Part shown: positions 43,120-56,882 of the stretch, in pieces
How positions within the stretch are numbered: the first letter of the stretch is position 1
Layout of the letters: the number at the start of each line of letters is the position of its first letter
Translations under genes and position numbers: made by a program
The notes under the pieces: generated by a model
The model's input: only the letters and a program-made list of their open reading frames with translations
Databases searched by the model: none
Told to the model about the DNA's origin: nothing
Source of the DNA: Filosporella fistucella
Taxonomy: Eukaryota; Ascomycota; Leotiomycetes; Helotiales
Assembly (NCBI GenBank): GCA_030077755.1
Contig: JAQJZZ010000015.1
Coordinates: 1,798,001-1,862,000 of the forward strand
DNA length: 64,000 nt
Direction of reading: 5' to 3'

Positions 43120-45436
43120 TTATGGATTCTCAGGTGCAGCATCGGACGGGCCCGCCACTCCCCAGACGTTCTCAAATGCTTCTCCTTCCAAGCCATATTT
43201 GGGCTTCAGTAGCAGAGCAGGTTCTCGTTCATCTTTCCATAGCCTCGACTCTTCCGAGTCGTGAGGGCTTTCTCCATCCTCATCATTTCCAATAGCGAAA
43301 TTCCCGCTCTCGTCATCTTTCGGATCTACAACAGCAACATCATCAGTTGGCTCGAATCCTTCTCGAATGTCTTCCCCGGCGTCACCGCCGTATGTTCGAC
43401 TGTTCGCATCATTAGCTCAAGATGAAATGAGTAGAAGGAGGTACATACACAAAGCGCTTTGGTTCGGTCTCATTCCAGCCAGAACTCCCTTCCTTCCTCG
43501 CACGAACTCGTTCAGTGTCTTCGGCAGTTGTATCCTCTACTACCAGGTCGACCAGCTGACTTCGATCCGATTTGCCTGAGCTGGAAGCAGAAGAGTGATG
43601 CCGTAGCATCCCTTTTAATGCAGGTGCTCGGCCCTCCTCGCCATTGGAAGTGTCCCTCTGCTTGCCTTTCGAATCAACGTCTTTCTTTTTGCTTATGTTT
43701 GAAGGAGGTTGTTTCCGCTGCTTCTTCGTTACTTGTTGCACAGTGTCCCTGATATTGCTTGCTCGCCGAATTTCATTATCTTGTGTGGGCTGCAACAGAT
43801 TTCGGTTCACGGAAGTAGTCATGAGATCAGGTGTCGTTGTTAGCCACCTCTCTCGTGAAGCCTCATGTGCGGTAATAACAGGGTACTATAATGTCAATCG
43901 AGCTTCAATCCTGGATGTGGTGAGAACTTACATTCCAATCACCATATTCTAGAGCCCTAGCCCTTGCATAGAGCGTTTCCTCATCAGGATCCAATGCAAG
44001 CTCTTCTACACTTCCGTTGCCGAAGCCCAGAAATTGTGCATCATTTTGGTGCTTCTTAGAAGGCGACATACTGCGCGAATGAGTTGGTGTAGCTCTTTGA
44101 CCTGCAAGTAAGGGTGTTCTCGCATTTGATTCGCCTGGCTTTGGAATCCAGTACTTTCCTTTACCTCCCCTCTCATAACGCATCCCTTCCATCATCCTTG
44201 CTACTCTTGACGATGAACCTTCGTGAGCGAGTACATTGTCACCCGAGTCAAACAAGCGGTACTCATACTTGTTCCCACTGAAAGTTTCTTTGGTGTCTTC
44301 GATAAGGTCTCGTGCACCAAACGCATCTCGCAGGGCATATTTGACTGGCATCCGGGCGGCTGAGATAGTTGGATCTGCGTAGTCATGCCACGAAAATGCG
44401 TACCAATGAGCAATCGCAAAAATAGGCATTTCGATACAGATGAGCGCATCTTGGATAGCAGCGGCAAGATTGTCTGGAGTATAACCCTCAACATCATCTG
44501 GTATAGCACCCAACCAGACCAGAATAGATAAAAAGAATCCCTGCCAGTATGAAGCAAAAATGATCAATTTGACGCAGAGAAACTTCGGAACGGGACGAAA
44601 TGGTTGAAGATCTTTCGACATGCAAACCCAGAACATCCCCAAAGAATACAGGCTGACTGTAACGCTTATGTTGTAGGCTATGCCACTCCACAGGTATCCC
44701 GAGTCTAATCCAAGATATCCTTCTTTGTAGGTCCCGGTAGCTTTCATGATAATAGAGGCGAGGCCTAATATTGGTTTCAACCAGGCATATTGTAGAATTC
44801 CTCGCTTTATGGCTAAGAATGTATGTGGATCGGATATATCGACTTTCGGGAGGCAGTGATTAAGAGGCCAAAGGTGGTGAACAGGCTCTCGGCCGTGCAT
44901 CATGATAATTAATGCTCTTTCTCCGCCAATAAAGTTAATTAGCAGCTGGAAAAATGTGTAAATTGTAAAAGCCTGTCATTATTAGCAATGACTCGTAGTA
45001 TCATATGGGGAGCCTACCTCGTAAACATCACGAATAGGATCTACAAACATAGCAGCTTTGAGTGATATTATACTAGACCATGACGAAAATGAGTAGATAG
45101 GCACCCTGATTTTGTCAGCCTCCCGCGATTGTTAAAATTGTTTGGATAGCGAACATGAGTAGGATTCGGATCACATATCTCTGCAGTAAAGGCTTGCGGT
45201 AATTTTTGCTTTGATACTTTTAGTCGTAACATAACATTAGGAGGTGGATAAGCTATACGTTTGCAACCATACGGAGCTAAGTAAACAGACATTAGCATAT
45301 CGTTCATTGTTGAAGGAAGTGAAACATCATACACAACAGAAAGTAAAGATGCAACCAAGGATGCAACTCCGGCTACGATGATGGTTGCTCGTGTCAACTT
45401 CTCCCCCGTGCCTCCAGAAAGGCCACCTGCAGGCAT
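43120..45436 (-). CDS. TMEM184/Solute_trans_a (DUF300) multipass membrane protein
   Basis: Seven exons on the minus strand (45436-45333, 45276-45259, 45208-45155, 45105-45018, 44972-43932, 43885-43449, 43399-43120) encode 673 aa. Exon 2 is an 18-nt micro-exon encoding the SVWLQ part of the SVWLQTKNYRKPLLQRYV motif. Phases agree at every join and the joined protein matches the family: VPIYSFSSWSS, AAMFVDPIRDVYEAFTIY, LLINFIGGERALIIMMHGR, DPHTFLAIKRGILQYAW and AIAHWYAFSW. About seven membrane segments occupy residues ~15-300, followed by a long Ser/acidic cytosolic tail ending with GGDAGEDIREGFEPTDD-type sequence. Relatives include TMEM184 and organic solute transporter alpha; yeast and plant homologues localise to vacuolar or endosomal membranes. 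Transport substrate unknown. It shares a short divergent promoter with CSF1. Confidence 0.92.
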
Positions 45437-45966
45437 TGCTGCTGATATGTGCAAACCACGATGACGCGTTTGAATCCTTTGATGAGTTGCTACTTCAAGC
45501 CAGGGATGGCTTATTCACACAGCGGTTGTTGCTTCCTGTTGCATTATCCTTCAAACCCAGCTTCGTTGAGTGCATGTGTTGTGTATGAAAGGTGAAGGGA
45601 GGAGTTTAGGAACCTCTGCAAGAGATTGCGTCGTGATAAAGTGAATCAAGGTTGAACGAGCTGCAAATCGGCAGAATTCTACATCAGGTTTAGACTGCAG
45701 CCAGGGTCCCAGTACCAACCTTGCCCATGGCGGAACCCATCACGACCAAGCTTCTCGTCCACTGCTGTTGCTTTTGACTTTGCAGATGAACCTCAACTCG
45801 ACAAGAGAGCCCCAAATCAAGCTGAAAAAACAGTTACTTCCCACCCTTTTCCGTCCAGCCTGTTTTCTAACCGAGGTTAAATCTCGCAAAAGCCATCTTC
45901 AATGCGGGCTCTGTCCTCAAGCTATCATGAGCAACGAGGAGCTATAGGGCCGGACAAGGTTAGAAG
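45437..45966. promoter_or_regulatory. divergent promoter between the TMEM184-type gene and CSF1
   Basis: The two start codons are 530 bp apart on opposite strands, so both promoters must lie in or overlap this stretch. No defined motif can be assigned with confidence. Confidence 0.5.
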
Positions 45967-48900
45967 ATGTCTAGCAACGGGGGATTGACGAATGCGCCTT
46001 TGAGGCAGGATGTTGCTTTCAACTGGTAAACACAATCATTTCCCCCTTTTTCTGCCATCATACTGATACACATAAAAGGGTTTTCCTTGTAGAATTGCTA
46101 GTGTGCGGCATAGTGTATGTTCAAGAGTCATTCAGCAGAATGCTGATGCAGAATTAATATGTATCAGGACTCTCTTCTTTCTATTCTATTTCAACAGAGT
46201 TTTCGCAACTCTTGTGTCGTACGGCCTGCGGGCATGGACCTGGCATCGATACCGCGTGCACATAGACATACAGGCTTTGCAGGTATCACTACTAGGTGGA
46301 AGGGTGTTCTTCAAAGGACTTCGGTACCACGGCAACAACGAAACTATCCTCATCCATAGCGGCTTCATCACTTGGTGTTATTGGCTCAGAACTGTTCGAG
46401 AGCTAGATGTTGGTGTTCGCGATGTACCTCCTAAGAGACCCTCCATGAACTCCCACCCTGCCGGTAAAGCTCAATACGACACGCTTGACGAGACAGAAAA
46501 GGGTGAAACTAAGGAGCCTAAGAAACTCCCATGTCGGCTTACCGTGTCATTGGATGGGGTTGAGTGGTTTGTCTATAACAGATCTGCGGCATACGATGCC
46601 ATTATTTCTGGTCTTATGAGAGAAGATGGAGATGGCCACACCTCAATGATCGAAGATTTTGACGACGAAAAGGACAGTGGTAAGGCAAATTTGCGTCAGC
46701 GGGGCAAGAAGTTGGATTTAGAAGAGCCAGACGGTTTCTCAGTTGCTTCCCTGCGCCTGGGCAAAGATTCATCCCCGGCAACGGATCAGAACAGTCTCAA
46801 TACTGGCAATCATGATGCCAAACGCAGGCAAACATCTTCAACTTCACAGACAGAGGAAGTGGAGCATCAAAACAATACCGACAACATTTTTATCTTGCGT
46901 TTCCTCCCTATTCATGTCCTATGCAATAAAGCTGCCATGGTTCTCGGTAATGAACATACCAAAAGCGTGTTGATTGCAAAAGTTGAAACGGCGAGTGGGG
47001 ATATTGATGCCACCAACTCCGAGACTGTGGATCAATATAAACAGTTGATAAACTTTCAGTTTAAACACCCCATTGTCCAGATCTCACCTAATGATGACTA
47101 CAAAGAGGACCAGACAGCCGCAGCATCTCGGGTGAAACATGGAGAGATGGAGCAGCCACCGGCAGAGGGTCTTCATACACACAGACATTCCTTTTTCCAC
47201 AGGCAGTGGCGGAAGTTATGGCATGGATTCCAGTACATGATACCAGTGTTTCGAAGATCGGTTGAATCCTTCTCCTCTGGCAGCGTCGTACCTGGCGCTC
47301 CAAATCCTGGACCTAGCTTGAACAGTTGGCAAGGGTTGTCGCGATATCTCGATGACGATGACCAAGACGATAAGGCCAAATGGTCCTCGATTGAATACGC
47401 AACTGTCTCAACTATTGTTGATAGCTCGGAAGCAAGCATGTGTTTTTATTGGGATGTGGCAGGAACTGTTCCAGATTGCCCCCAAAATGCCACCACTCCG
47501 AAGGAATCAAAGTCTGCCAATATTAATGGAGGGCCACCACCTGAGTGGGGTATAGACTTATCATTGAAAGGTGCCAAAATCAACTATGGTCCCTGGGCTG
47601 ACAGACAACGTGCCGACATCCAACGAGTCTTCTTTCCCAGTCTATGCAGAGATGCGATCCGTAGCAAAAGGCTTGTTCCCGGCCAGTTCAGAGTCCCCAC
47701 CGAATTCAAATTACACATTGATCTCGATGATGAGTCCATCCTACGCATACCCATCCGAGAAGAATCAAAGAATTGGAAATGGACGAGGCCAGCAGACATT
47801 CTGGGAGGCGCTTCCAACGAGCAAGGAAGGAGTGGAAAGAACAACCGCAAAAGAAAGACCGAGAAAGGAAACACCGGGCCCGAAGTTCGTCCCTTTGGAT
47901 GGCTCGATGTCAAAGTTGGAGCGAACGCAACAGTGATGTATGTCATGGACATGGTTGCCGGGTCTCGTGGTTACTCAAATAAACTCGAACTAAACCTCCC
48001 TAACATTGAGATTACAACAAGTGTCAACCATGGTCTACTCTGGAGGTCCGTTGATAATCGCATCTCTTGCGACCTCTCCAATCCTCTTGGCTGGAACTCT
48101 CATCGTACTTGGCGATTTGATGTGACAAGCAACGGACTAGAACTTTTTATCTTGCGAGAGCATGTTTTCTTGCTCATAGACCTTGTTGATGATTGGGCAA
48201 GTGGGCCGCCTCCGGACTACCTCACATTCACGCCCTTCAAGTATCTGGTTAACCTACATCTTGGGGAGTTCAAGTTGTACTTGAATGTAAATGACTCCAA
48301 CATCATCAACAACCCGTCGGACTTTGACGACAATACGTATATTATTATTTTCGGGTCCATACTGAACGCTGGTATATGTATTCCCCTGCAGAATTATCGT
48401 CCCCACCGCAACGTCATCTCTTTCGACGTTGATGCAAAGCACGGCGGACTCAATCTCCATGTTCCACCCTGGAATACGCAGGCGACCTTCTTGAACTCCA
48501 CCGAAATAGCTACTTTAAAAGAGCTTGCCATCGATGGCAAGTATCAATACTGTGCCACTACATCAGTCAGTAATACTGATACGCTATTATTGAACGTCCA
48601 TGGTCACGCACCTTCTGCGATGTTCTACGGGTTCGTTATTCGCTATTATCTCAAGGTGAAGGACAATTACTTCGGCGACGATATCCGCTTCAAGACACTC
48701 GAGGAATACCAGGATGTTTTGCGTGCTCGACGTGCTGGAGGCGAGGCACCAATTACCCAGCCACCTCATAAGAAATCCAATGATTTGGACGTTGTGCTTG
48801 CAATCACTGCTGATGAATCAAGCATTCTCCTTCCTTCGAACCTGTATTCTTCCAAAAACCATATCCGCATTGAGATTCCGAATCTCGCGGCTGATCTGAG

Positions 48901-51900
48901 ATTCACAAACTACTACATGGATTTGGAAGTTGCCTTGCACACCCTCGCGTTCTCGCAGGATAGTGAGGATGACGGTGCTGCAACGCCTGTAAGTGCCACA
49001 TCAAGTACTCAGCTTTTCATTGACGGCATCCATGTTTCTGGTAATCGCCTTTTTGGACTGCCACCAGTTGAACCCACCTACGTTTGTAATTGGGATTTTG
49101 GGGTCGGTGATATCTCTGGTGAATGCAGCACGGAGTTTTTCTCTCGTCTTGCAAGCGGTGTCAGAGCTATAGCATTCTCTTTCGATGACGATGAAAATGC
49201 TCTTCCTCCAATTTCAGAAGAAGTCCTTCACGATGTTACGTTCCTTCGTGCCTCAGTTGAGTCTCTTAAAGTCTGGCTGCATGTAGAAGAAGCCGCGTTC
49301 TTACTCTCCTCCGCTGCTATAGCTATCAATTTTAATGATTGGGCTGGCTCTCATTATTCTAAAAGGATGAGCATGCATATCCCGGATGTACAGCTCAGTT
49401 GTGTTGATGCAGAGTCGGCATCAAGGCATCGTTCAAGAATGCAACATCCAGTGGAAACTCATGCCTTGCTAGTCACTTCAGTTTCATTGTCAATGATTCA
49501 GCGAATGTTAGGATTTGAGAACGACCGCAAACTACAACAGGAGCATCTTAAACGCCACGATCAACGGACTCATCGGACTGAGTTTCTACTACATCGAAAT
49601 CTTATTGATGATTCGGTATTGATTCACGTGGATCCACCTGCCATGTGCGTCCCTCCAATGCCTCTGCCCATGGTCCAAGATGATGTTGAGATGCTGGATG
49701 ACAAGTCGATAGACATCAGCAATTCAAGTTCCCATTCACATGCAAAGCGGTTGGGGCGTAAGACTTCTTTCTTGTCCATATCAACCGCAAGTCAAAAGAG
49801 CAATGGCAGCATCATTCGTCCACAGAGTTCTTTTGATAGGAGAGATATTCAGCCTGCAAGCTCACGCTCTCGTAGCTTACAGACCAATTCAGGTGCAGGT
49901 CGACGGGTTCCTCTTAGGGATGTTTCGGCATCCACGGGCCGGCAATCCTCTTTCTATAGTGCAGGTGAACATAGGAGCATGCCTCCCTCCAGTGTCACCT
50001 TTTCCAGCTCATACATGGCTCCTTATTTTCCACTTGAGGGAGTAGCGCCTGACATGAAAGACCTCCCGGCCAACTCCATTGACGGGAGCAAATTTGAGCC
50101 AGCTTCTCTCGCTCTGGATGATATACAGCCAGATAAGGTGGACGATGAGTCAACACATGTGAGCTTTATGCTTGAACTACCCTCCGGACTTAGCGGTGTG
50201 CTAAATCCCAAGGCCGTCCATGCTATTGCTGCCTTGCTTTCAGCCATGCAAGCTGTCGAGCCGCCTGACTTGCTGGACGAAATGCAAATTGATTCAATGA
50301 ACGAGATATTCGATCTTAACAAGCAAAAGAGTGCTCGGGGTCACGTCACAGATTTCAATGTGCAGACAGCGGCTATTGACCTAAGGTTCTTGACATCTTC
50401 CGGCACATCTGGAAGCAGTCGGGACCAAGCTACGCACGACCAATACGATCTAAAAATGTCCGGACTAGCTGTCACTTCGCGATCCGCAACGAAAGCGACG
50501 GATTCGACTCCGATCGGACCAGTTCAGAAATCGTCGACTGTGCACTTGTCTATGGCGTCAGCTGTTTTCGCTGCAAAGGAGAGGTACAACTATACAGTCG
50601 ATCCACAGGCGGCTGTCAATGCTGTGATTGAAGACGTCGTATTTTGGGCTGTCTCTGGGGGCGAAACTGCTGCAAATGTGTCTTTCAAAGACTTCGGAAT
50701 TGCCACAGCTAGCAGCAAAGTCGAATATCTCGCTTCATTGATTCACCGAACGGAAGTACTAGGTAGTGATCTAGCGGAAACGTTTTCAAACCGATTGCAG
50801 CAGCAGCAGAACAGAGTTCAGCTCTTTGCCTACTTAGTTGCTACCGTTGGTCAGGACGCTACAGATCCCCTCTTCCTTACACGTCCGTCGTACGTGCTAC
50901 GGTCTGCTCCAGATCATTTGCGGAGTAGCGACTCCTGGAAAATTCTCACAAGGTTTCGCCACATGTTCTTAAGTCTCCGAAGTTCCGCACAGCGGGATAT
51001 ATCTATGCGTGTCCTCAACAACGCGGAGGGCATCCCTGATGATGCAAAGCAGCAAGTTCACAATAGCTTTGAGAATTGGAGGAGCTGGGATCTAAACAAC
51101 ATCCAAACATGCCATGTGATGGCGATGATTTTCGGAGCCGAAGAAGCTATCGAAATTCCAAATTCGGCGGCAAGCCCTGTCAAGCTATCTCTGAGAACCG
51201 AAAGCATTCGCCTGGTGCTTGATCCGGGCCCAAAACAGAATGAGTTATTTCTCTGTGATATCACGGCATCTGTTGACATGAAAACCGAGATCGCCTCGGA
51301 GGATATCGATCCTAGAGCTGATTCACAGTCGGTCCAGACCATCAATGTGCAAGTGTATTGTGAGGATATTTCTGTCAACCTGAATTGGGAATTGTGTGAG
51401 CTGGCCGAGGACATGGTGGAGCTGTATCACCAGGCTCCACTCAAATCTGTCCCCCAACGAAGCCAGGCGCCAGATATTTCGAGTCACTATCCCTCTAGGA
51501 TGAAAAGAGATATACATATCCTCGTCGTCACCGACAAAGGGTCCATCGTCCTCGAAACCATTAATTTGAAAGCTACATCGATCAGTCAAGGGCTCAAAGC
51601 TTCTTTCGTTCACGCTTCTCGGAATCAAAATGCATCTGAGATAATCACGAGCCTCGTTGTCGCCGCCGAGGCTGCCACGTCAAAGATTAAAAGTCATTCA
51701 CAAGAGCTCTCCTTATATCAAATTCGACACCCCAGCGTCTACTCTGCGTGGGAAACCCGTACAGAGGACAATCTACCCACGAATCTCGTAAAGATTGCCG
51801 GCAATTGTCAGCAATTGTCTTTTGTTCTCCAAAAAGATATACTGGCATTGATAGAGGTAGTTGATCTTGTCATTGGGGATGAAGTCACCCACTTACACCG

Positions 51901-54900
51901 GCTACACGCGAGCATCCCAACCAAGGAACCACACGCACCAACATTGGTACTTTCGAATCAGACCAGCGCACCTATTAAGGTCAATGTAGCGCTATTTCTG
52001 GACATGTACCACATCAGTATACCTCTGCTCCATTCTCTAACCTACAACGTCTCTGGCGGTGTGGCAAGGGCATCAGTTGCTGCACAACTCGGCTCGGAAA
52101 TCATATTTGACTTCGACATCAAAGAACATTCACATGATATTCAGACGATCATTGGCAGTGCTCCAAAGAGTATATCCCTACTGCAAATGCCCCCCATAAA
52201 TGGTCGAATGATTAACCATATGTCGGATGAAGAAAACTTAATATCGATTATAGCTTCGGTTGAACCAGTCGAACTCGACGCGGCAGCAGTCCATAGTCTC
52301 CTCACAGCATTGAATAGACCTGAGATATCTAGTGTGGTGGCAGACGTTCAAGAAGACGTCCAGGTTGTCCGAATCCATCTCAAGGAGATATTTGGAGAAA
52401 ATAAAAGGGAACCACAGAGAGGAACGTCGCCAGGGACACCATTCGTGTACGATGCTCATTTCACGCTCGCAGGCTTCGATATATTCGCCAGTGCACAGGG
52501 GAACGGCAAGGAGCAAGATACGGCACGACTGGATCTTAATCTTGGATGCATTCAACTCGTGGTTGCTAATCGCCTCGAAGCAAATGGCCAGATTCTTGAC
52601 TATCCGGAATTGCGTATGAACATGCGCCACATAATGTTCGAGCTCTCTCGATGGAATAAGACCGCAATGGAACCGTGCGGCAACCTTTCTTTTGCAGCCT
52701 ACCTTACAGCAACATCCAGCTTGAACAGCGTAGGACACGAAGTGAGGTCGTTTCATGTCAAAAGCGACGGTCTGGAAATCAATCTATTTGCTGACACGGC
52801 ATCCTCGGTAGTAGATGTTGTCGGTCACTTGCAGACTAAGATCAAGGACCTCGACTTATCGAGGGAGAAAAATTATCTCCGCCGGCTACGGAAGTCGAAG
52901 CCTCGTATTGCCATCAGCGATGAACAGAACATGCGAGAGGAAAGCATATCTAGTTCCAACGTCATATTTGCATCAATGTATTCCTTGGAGCTACTAAACA
53001 TTCAAGTGAGCTGGCTTGTGAACACCTACGACACACCAGAATCGGCTGAAATAGAGAGAGAGAATCTCGTCCTTTCACTGAAGCGTATCGACCTGTCTAC
53101 TAGAAAAGAAAATGCAGCAAGACTGACCATCGAGGATTTGCAACTGCAGATGGTCCCCGCCTCGGATGATAAAACGCAGAGATCTCTAAATTCAGCATTA
53201 CTTCCGGAAGTCATTTTCAATGTTGGCTATGTGTCAAATACAGACTCGAGAAGACTAGCATTTCAAGCGGCTGGGAAGTCCCTTGACCTTCGCTTGACTT
53301 CTCAATTCATGATTCCCGCTTCAGAATTGCAGAAGTCGATCGGATCTGCATCTGAGAAGCTTCGCACAGCTTCAGAAACCTGGAGTAGTGGAGCGTCAGG
53401 GCCACCGACCGAGTCCAGCCGCAGGCAACCATTTTTTGGGAAGAAACGCATGGAATCTCTATTGGTTGATGCCGACTTTGCTGGAGCGGTCGTTTACCTC
53501 TCTGGAAAAAAAGTTTCTGAAACACCCAACACAGGCGTAAAGGGTAGTAGAGTGCCCCAGGCGGGACGTTACGGTCAATTCTCGCAGGCCGATGCAAGTA
53601 GTAGTACAGTGCTACGGGCTCCGGGTCTGGCCTGGAAGATTGAATACAAGGATGACAGCCTCAACGACCCCTCTCTGAACGCGGAAGTGAAAGTTGATGC
53701 GTCCACCAATATTCTCTACCCCTCTGTCGTCCCGCTTATCATGGAAATTTCTTCCACTGTCAAAGAGGTTGTGAGCGATGATGATGATGGCAAGGAGCTC
53801 TTGCAATCGAAATCATCCCCTCAAAAGTTTATGAGCGCTGACGAAGACAATATCTTGACTGCAGATCCCAGCGCCGTACTGGGCCGCACAAGATTGAATC
53901 TTGGCTTGCGTATCTGCCGACAGGAATTCAGCCTTTCTTGCCAGCCGATAGCTCGAGTTGCCGCAACTGCTCGTTTCGAAGATATCTATCTCACTATCAA
54001 TACAGTCCGCTCAACTGAACACGGTCATTTCTTCGCTGCTTCGGCCGCTTTCACGAGACTTCAAGCATCGGTACAACATGTCTATTCTCGCGAGTCTACT
54101 GGTAGCTTCGATGTCGATTCCGTTTTCCTCTCTTTGATGAACAGTAAACATGTCAGCGGAACCAGTGGGCTGTCAGCAATTCTTAAAATCAGTCCGATGA
54201 AGGTGCTAGTGAATGCCAAACAATTACAAGACTTCCTGCTCTTCAGAGAAATATGGGTTCCACCTGAAATACGCCGACGCTCAAGTTCTCCTACCCCTGC
54301 AAGTTCTGCCGTGCATTCTCAGACCTTCTTAGTTCAGAGATACCAGCAGGTCGCAGCTACCGGAGCTTTCCCTTGGAATGCGACTGTGTCAGTAGCAGAG
54401 CTAGATGTGCAGCTAGATTTGGGACAAGCGATTGGAAAATCGGCGTTCATGATTTCCAATTTTTGGATATCGTCTAAAAAGAATTCTGATTGGGAACAGA
54501 ATCTGTGTCTAGGATTTGACAAGGTCGGTGTCGATAGCACCGGGAGGATGAGTGGTTTCGTCGCGCTACAAGACTTCAAGCTGCGTACTTCGATACAATG
54601 GCCAGCGCGTGAAATGGCATTGAATCAAACACCATTGGTGCAAGGCTCCGTGGCGTTCAGTCAGCTGCGTATCAAAGCTGCTTTCGACTATCAAGCATTC
54701 CTGGTTGCGGATATCACGTCCTTCAAATTTCTCATGTATAACGTCCGCAATGGTCCGAATGCAAAAGGTGATCGACTTGTCGCCATTCTCGATGGAGAGG
54801 CCGTACAGGTATTTTGCACCACTACAACCGCATCCCAAGCTCTTGCCTTGTATCAGGCGTTCGAGAGACTAGTGCAGGAAAAGAGAACCAATTATGAGAC

Positions 54901-55848
54901 ATCCCTTTCCGAGATCGAAAAGTTCATGAAACGCAAATCTGTTGCGCATCCAGCAACTCCTTTGCCAAGAAACACTCTGCACGAAGCGCAGGAGGAGAAG
55001 TTGGCGAGTTCACCTATTTCGCTTCACACGGATGTCATTGTCACCTTAAAAGCAGTCAACATAGGCGCCTTCCCAAACACGTTCTCTGACCATCAGGTTT
55101 TCAAGCTTGAGGCACTTAATGCTCAAGCTAGATTCGCGGTCACGATGGATAGTGGAAAGATACATAGCATCCTCGGACTTACACTAGGTCAGCTTAGAAT
55201 TGGTCTTGCAGGAGTCAAGCGGGTTGATGTACCGAAAACCGTCGGTGAGATTTCGGTCGACGATGTTGTCAGCAGCGCCACAGGGTCTCGGGGTGGAACC
55301 ATTCTAAAGGTTCCAAAGCTCGAAGCCATCATGCAAACGTGGCAAATCCCTGGATCCAATCATATAGATTACACATTTCGAAGTTCCTTTGAAGGCAAGG
55401 TTGAAGTCGGATGGAACTACTCGCGCATCAGTTATATTCGAAGCATGTGGGCTTCCCATTCCAAAGCACTCGCCCAGAGATTAGGCAAACCACTACCTCC
55501 ATCTGCGGTAAAAATTACAGGTGTCCCCGACGAGGAAAATGCAGAAAGGGGGCCTGGGGAGCAGCAAAAGATCACAGCTGAGGTGAACGTACCGCAGTCA
55601 AAATATGACTATACCGCTCTTGAACCTCCAATCATTGAGACACCCCAGCTCCGAGATATGGGAGAAGCGACTCCACCGTAAGTGACTGCCAGTTTTCTCA
55701 AAACTGCGCTAATTTGAATAGACTGGAATGGATTGGACTCCATCGCGAGAGACTACCGAACTTGACTCATCAGATTGTGATTGTGACATTACTAGAGCTT
55801 GCCAGCGAGGTTGAAGATGCGTACGGGAAGATACTTGGTTCGTCGTAA
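45967..55848 (+). CDS. CSF1: Csf1, giant bridge-like lipid-transfer protein (BLTP1/FSA family)
   Basis: Four exons (45967-46025, 46079-46114, 46168-55677, 55722-55848) encode 3243 aa. Exons 1-3 join to give VAFNWVFLVELLVCGIV running into LFFLFYFNR, the N-terminal membrane anchor (~19-42). The chorein-like start follows: YRVHIDIQALQVSLLGGRVFFKGL. The middle is a very long beta-rich groove typical of repeating beta-groove proteins, interrupted by charged linkers (~155-260, ~1180-1340). The C-terminal FSA_C region includes DYTFRSSFEGKVEVGWNYSR, and the last exon adds the family-typical LEWIGLHRERLPNLTHQIV. Yeast Csf1 and animal BLTP1/Tweek carry phospholipids from the ER at contact sites and affect cold tolerance and GPI-anchor supply. 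The third exon, 9.5 kb without an intron, is by far the largest in the window. Confidence 0.96.
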
Positions 55849-56882
55849 AATGTATTAGCTATATGGGACTACGGTGTCTTGGAGCATAGCGATGGTGTCT
55901 CGGCGTCAACGTGCTATTTGGTAGGGAGAGATGGATACCTGCGTGTGTGCTTGAAACCTGGAGTCCATATAATATGATCAATTAATATCACCTCCGAGAA
56001 GCTCACACGCTACATTCCTCTGCACGAAGTCACTCTGAATTCTCTTGAATGTCATTCAATCGGGATGGAAAGAGATGAGCCAATACTGAAACAAACAAAT
56101 TTGCATAATGTCATGAAGGTATACATTTTCAGCGAGTAGTCAAGCTTGAATTGGCAATAAGGACGAGTAAACTACATGATTGAGAACCGATCTGTGGCCG
56201 TTGACCATTGATCAAGTGCGTTGATACTGGGCGTACAAGTACCTTAGGTACCATCTACACATCTTACTGAATGGCCACTCCCACTAGTCGACTCACACCC
56301 GTTTGCTGTGAGTCCTCACCGGGGGGACTGGACTACGTTGTACCTTTGACAAGACATCCAATGAACTGATACCTATAGGTACAGGTACTTCAGGTAGGTA
56401 GGTACAGTACTGGTACCTATGGTTGAAACTTGAACTTCAACATAAAGCAATACAAAGGTCGTTCGGGACGTGACTGAACTGGAGAACGTGAGTGGGCGAA
56501 GGCGATGGCCAAGGCGAAGGTGAGGGAGGGCCTTACCCTAAATGTGGAGTGAATCGGATTGATGTTTTTATCCGCGCTAGTCCTCATTCGGGTGACGACC
56601 CCTCCAGCCCAAAACTTGCAGCTTGCCCCTCCCCTCTTCCTCTCGACTCGACTACTTCACCACTCCACCTCCACCTCCCTCCGTCCTCGAAAGCATCTCA
56701 ACTTTCGCAGCGCCTCTATCTCTTCTGTCGTGGTTCGCCAAGGCAGTCTCAGATAGATTTAATACCCAGGTGGTTCTCTCCTCGTTCTCGAATCTCCATC
56801 AACCCACGCTTCGGCGTCAAATCAAACAACCTTCCAAAAAAAAATCTTCAATTAATCAGCTTTTCGAAGCACAACCGCAAAA
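55849..56882. promoter_or_regulatory. promoter and leader of the eEF2 gene
   Basis: This 1.03-kb stretch follows CSF1. It contains TAGGTAC-type simple repeats (about 56378-56421) and a pyrimidine-rich stretch on the plus strand (about 56625-56700), a usual feature ahead of strongly expressed fungal genes. No additional gene is supported; open frames at 56492-57015 overlap the leader and first intron. Confidence 0.5.

Noticed and set aside
46103..46167. CSF1 start at 46103
   Set aside because: The codon is GTG and the first 22 residues are intron; two upstream exons restore the conserved membrane anchor.
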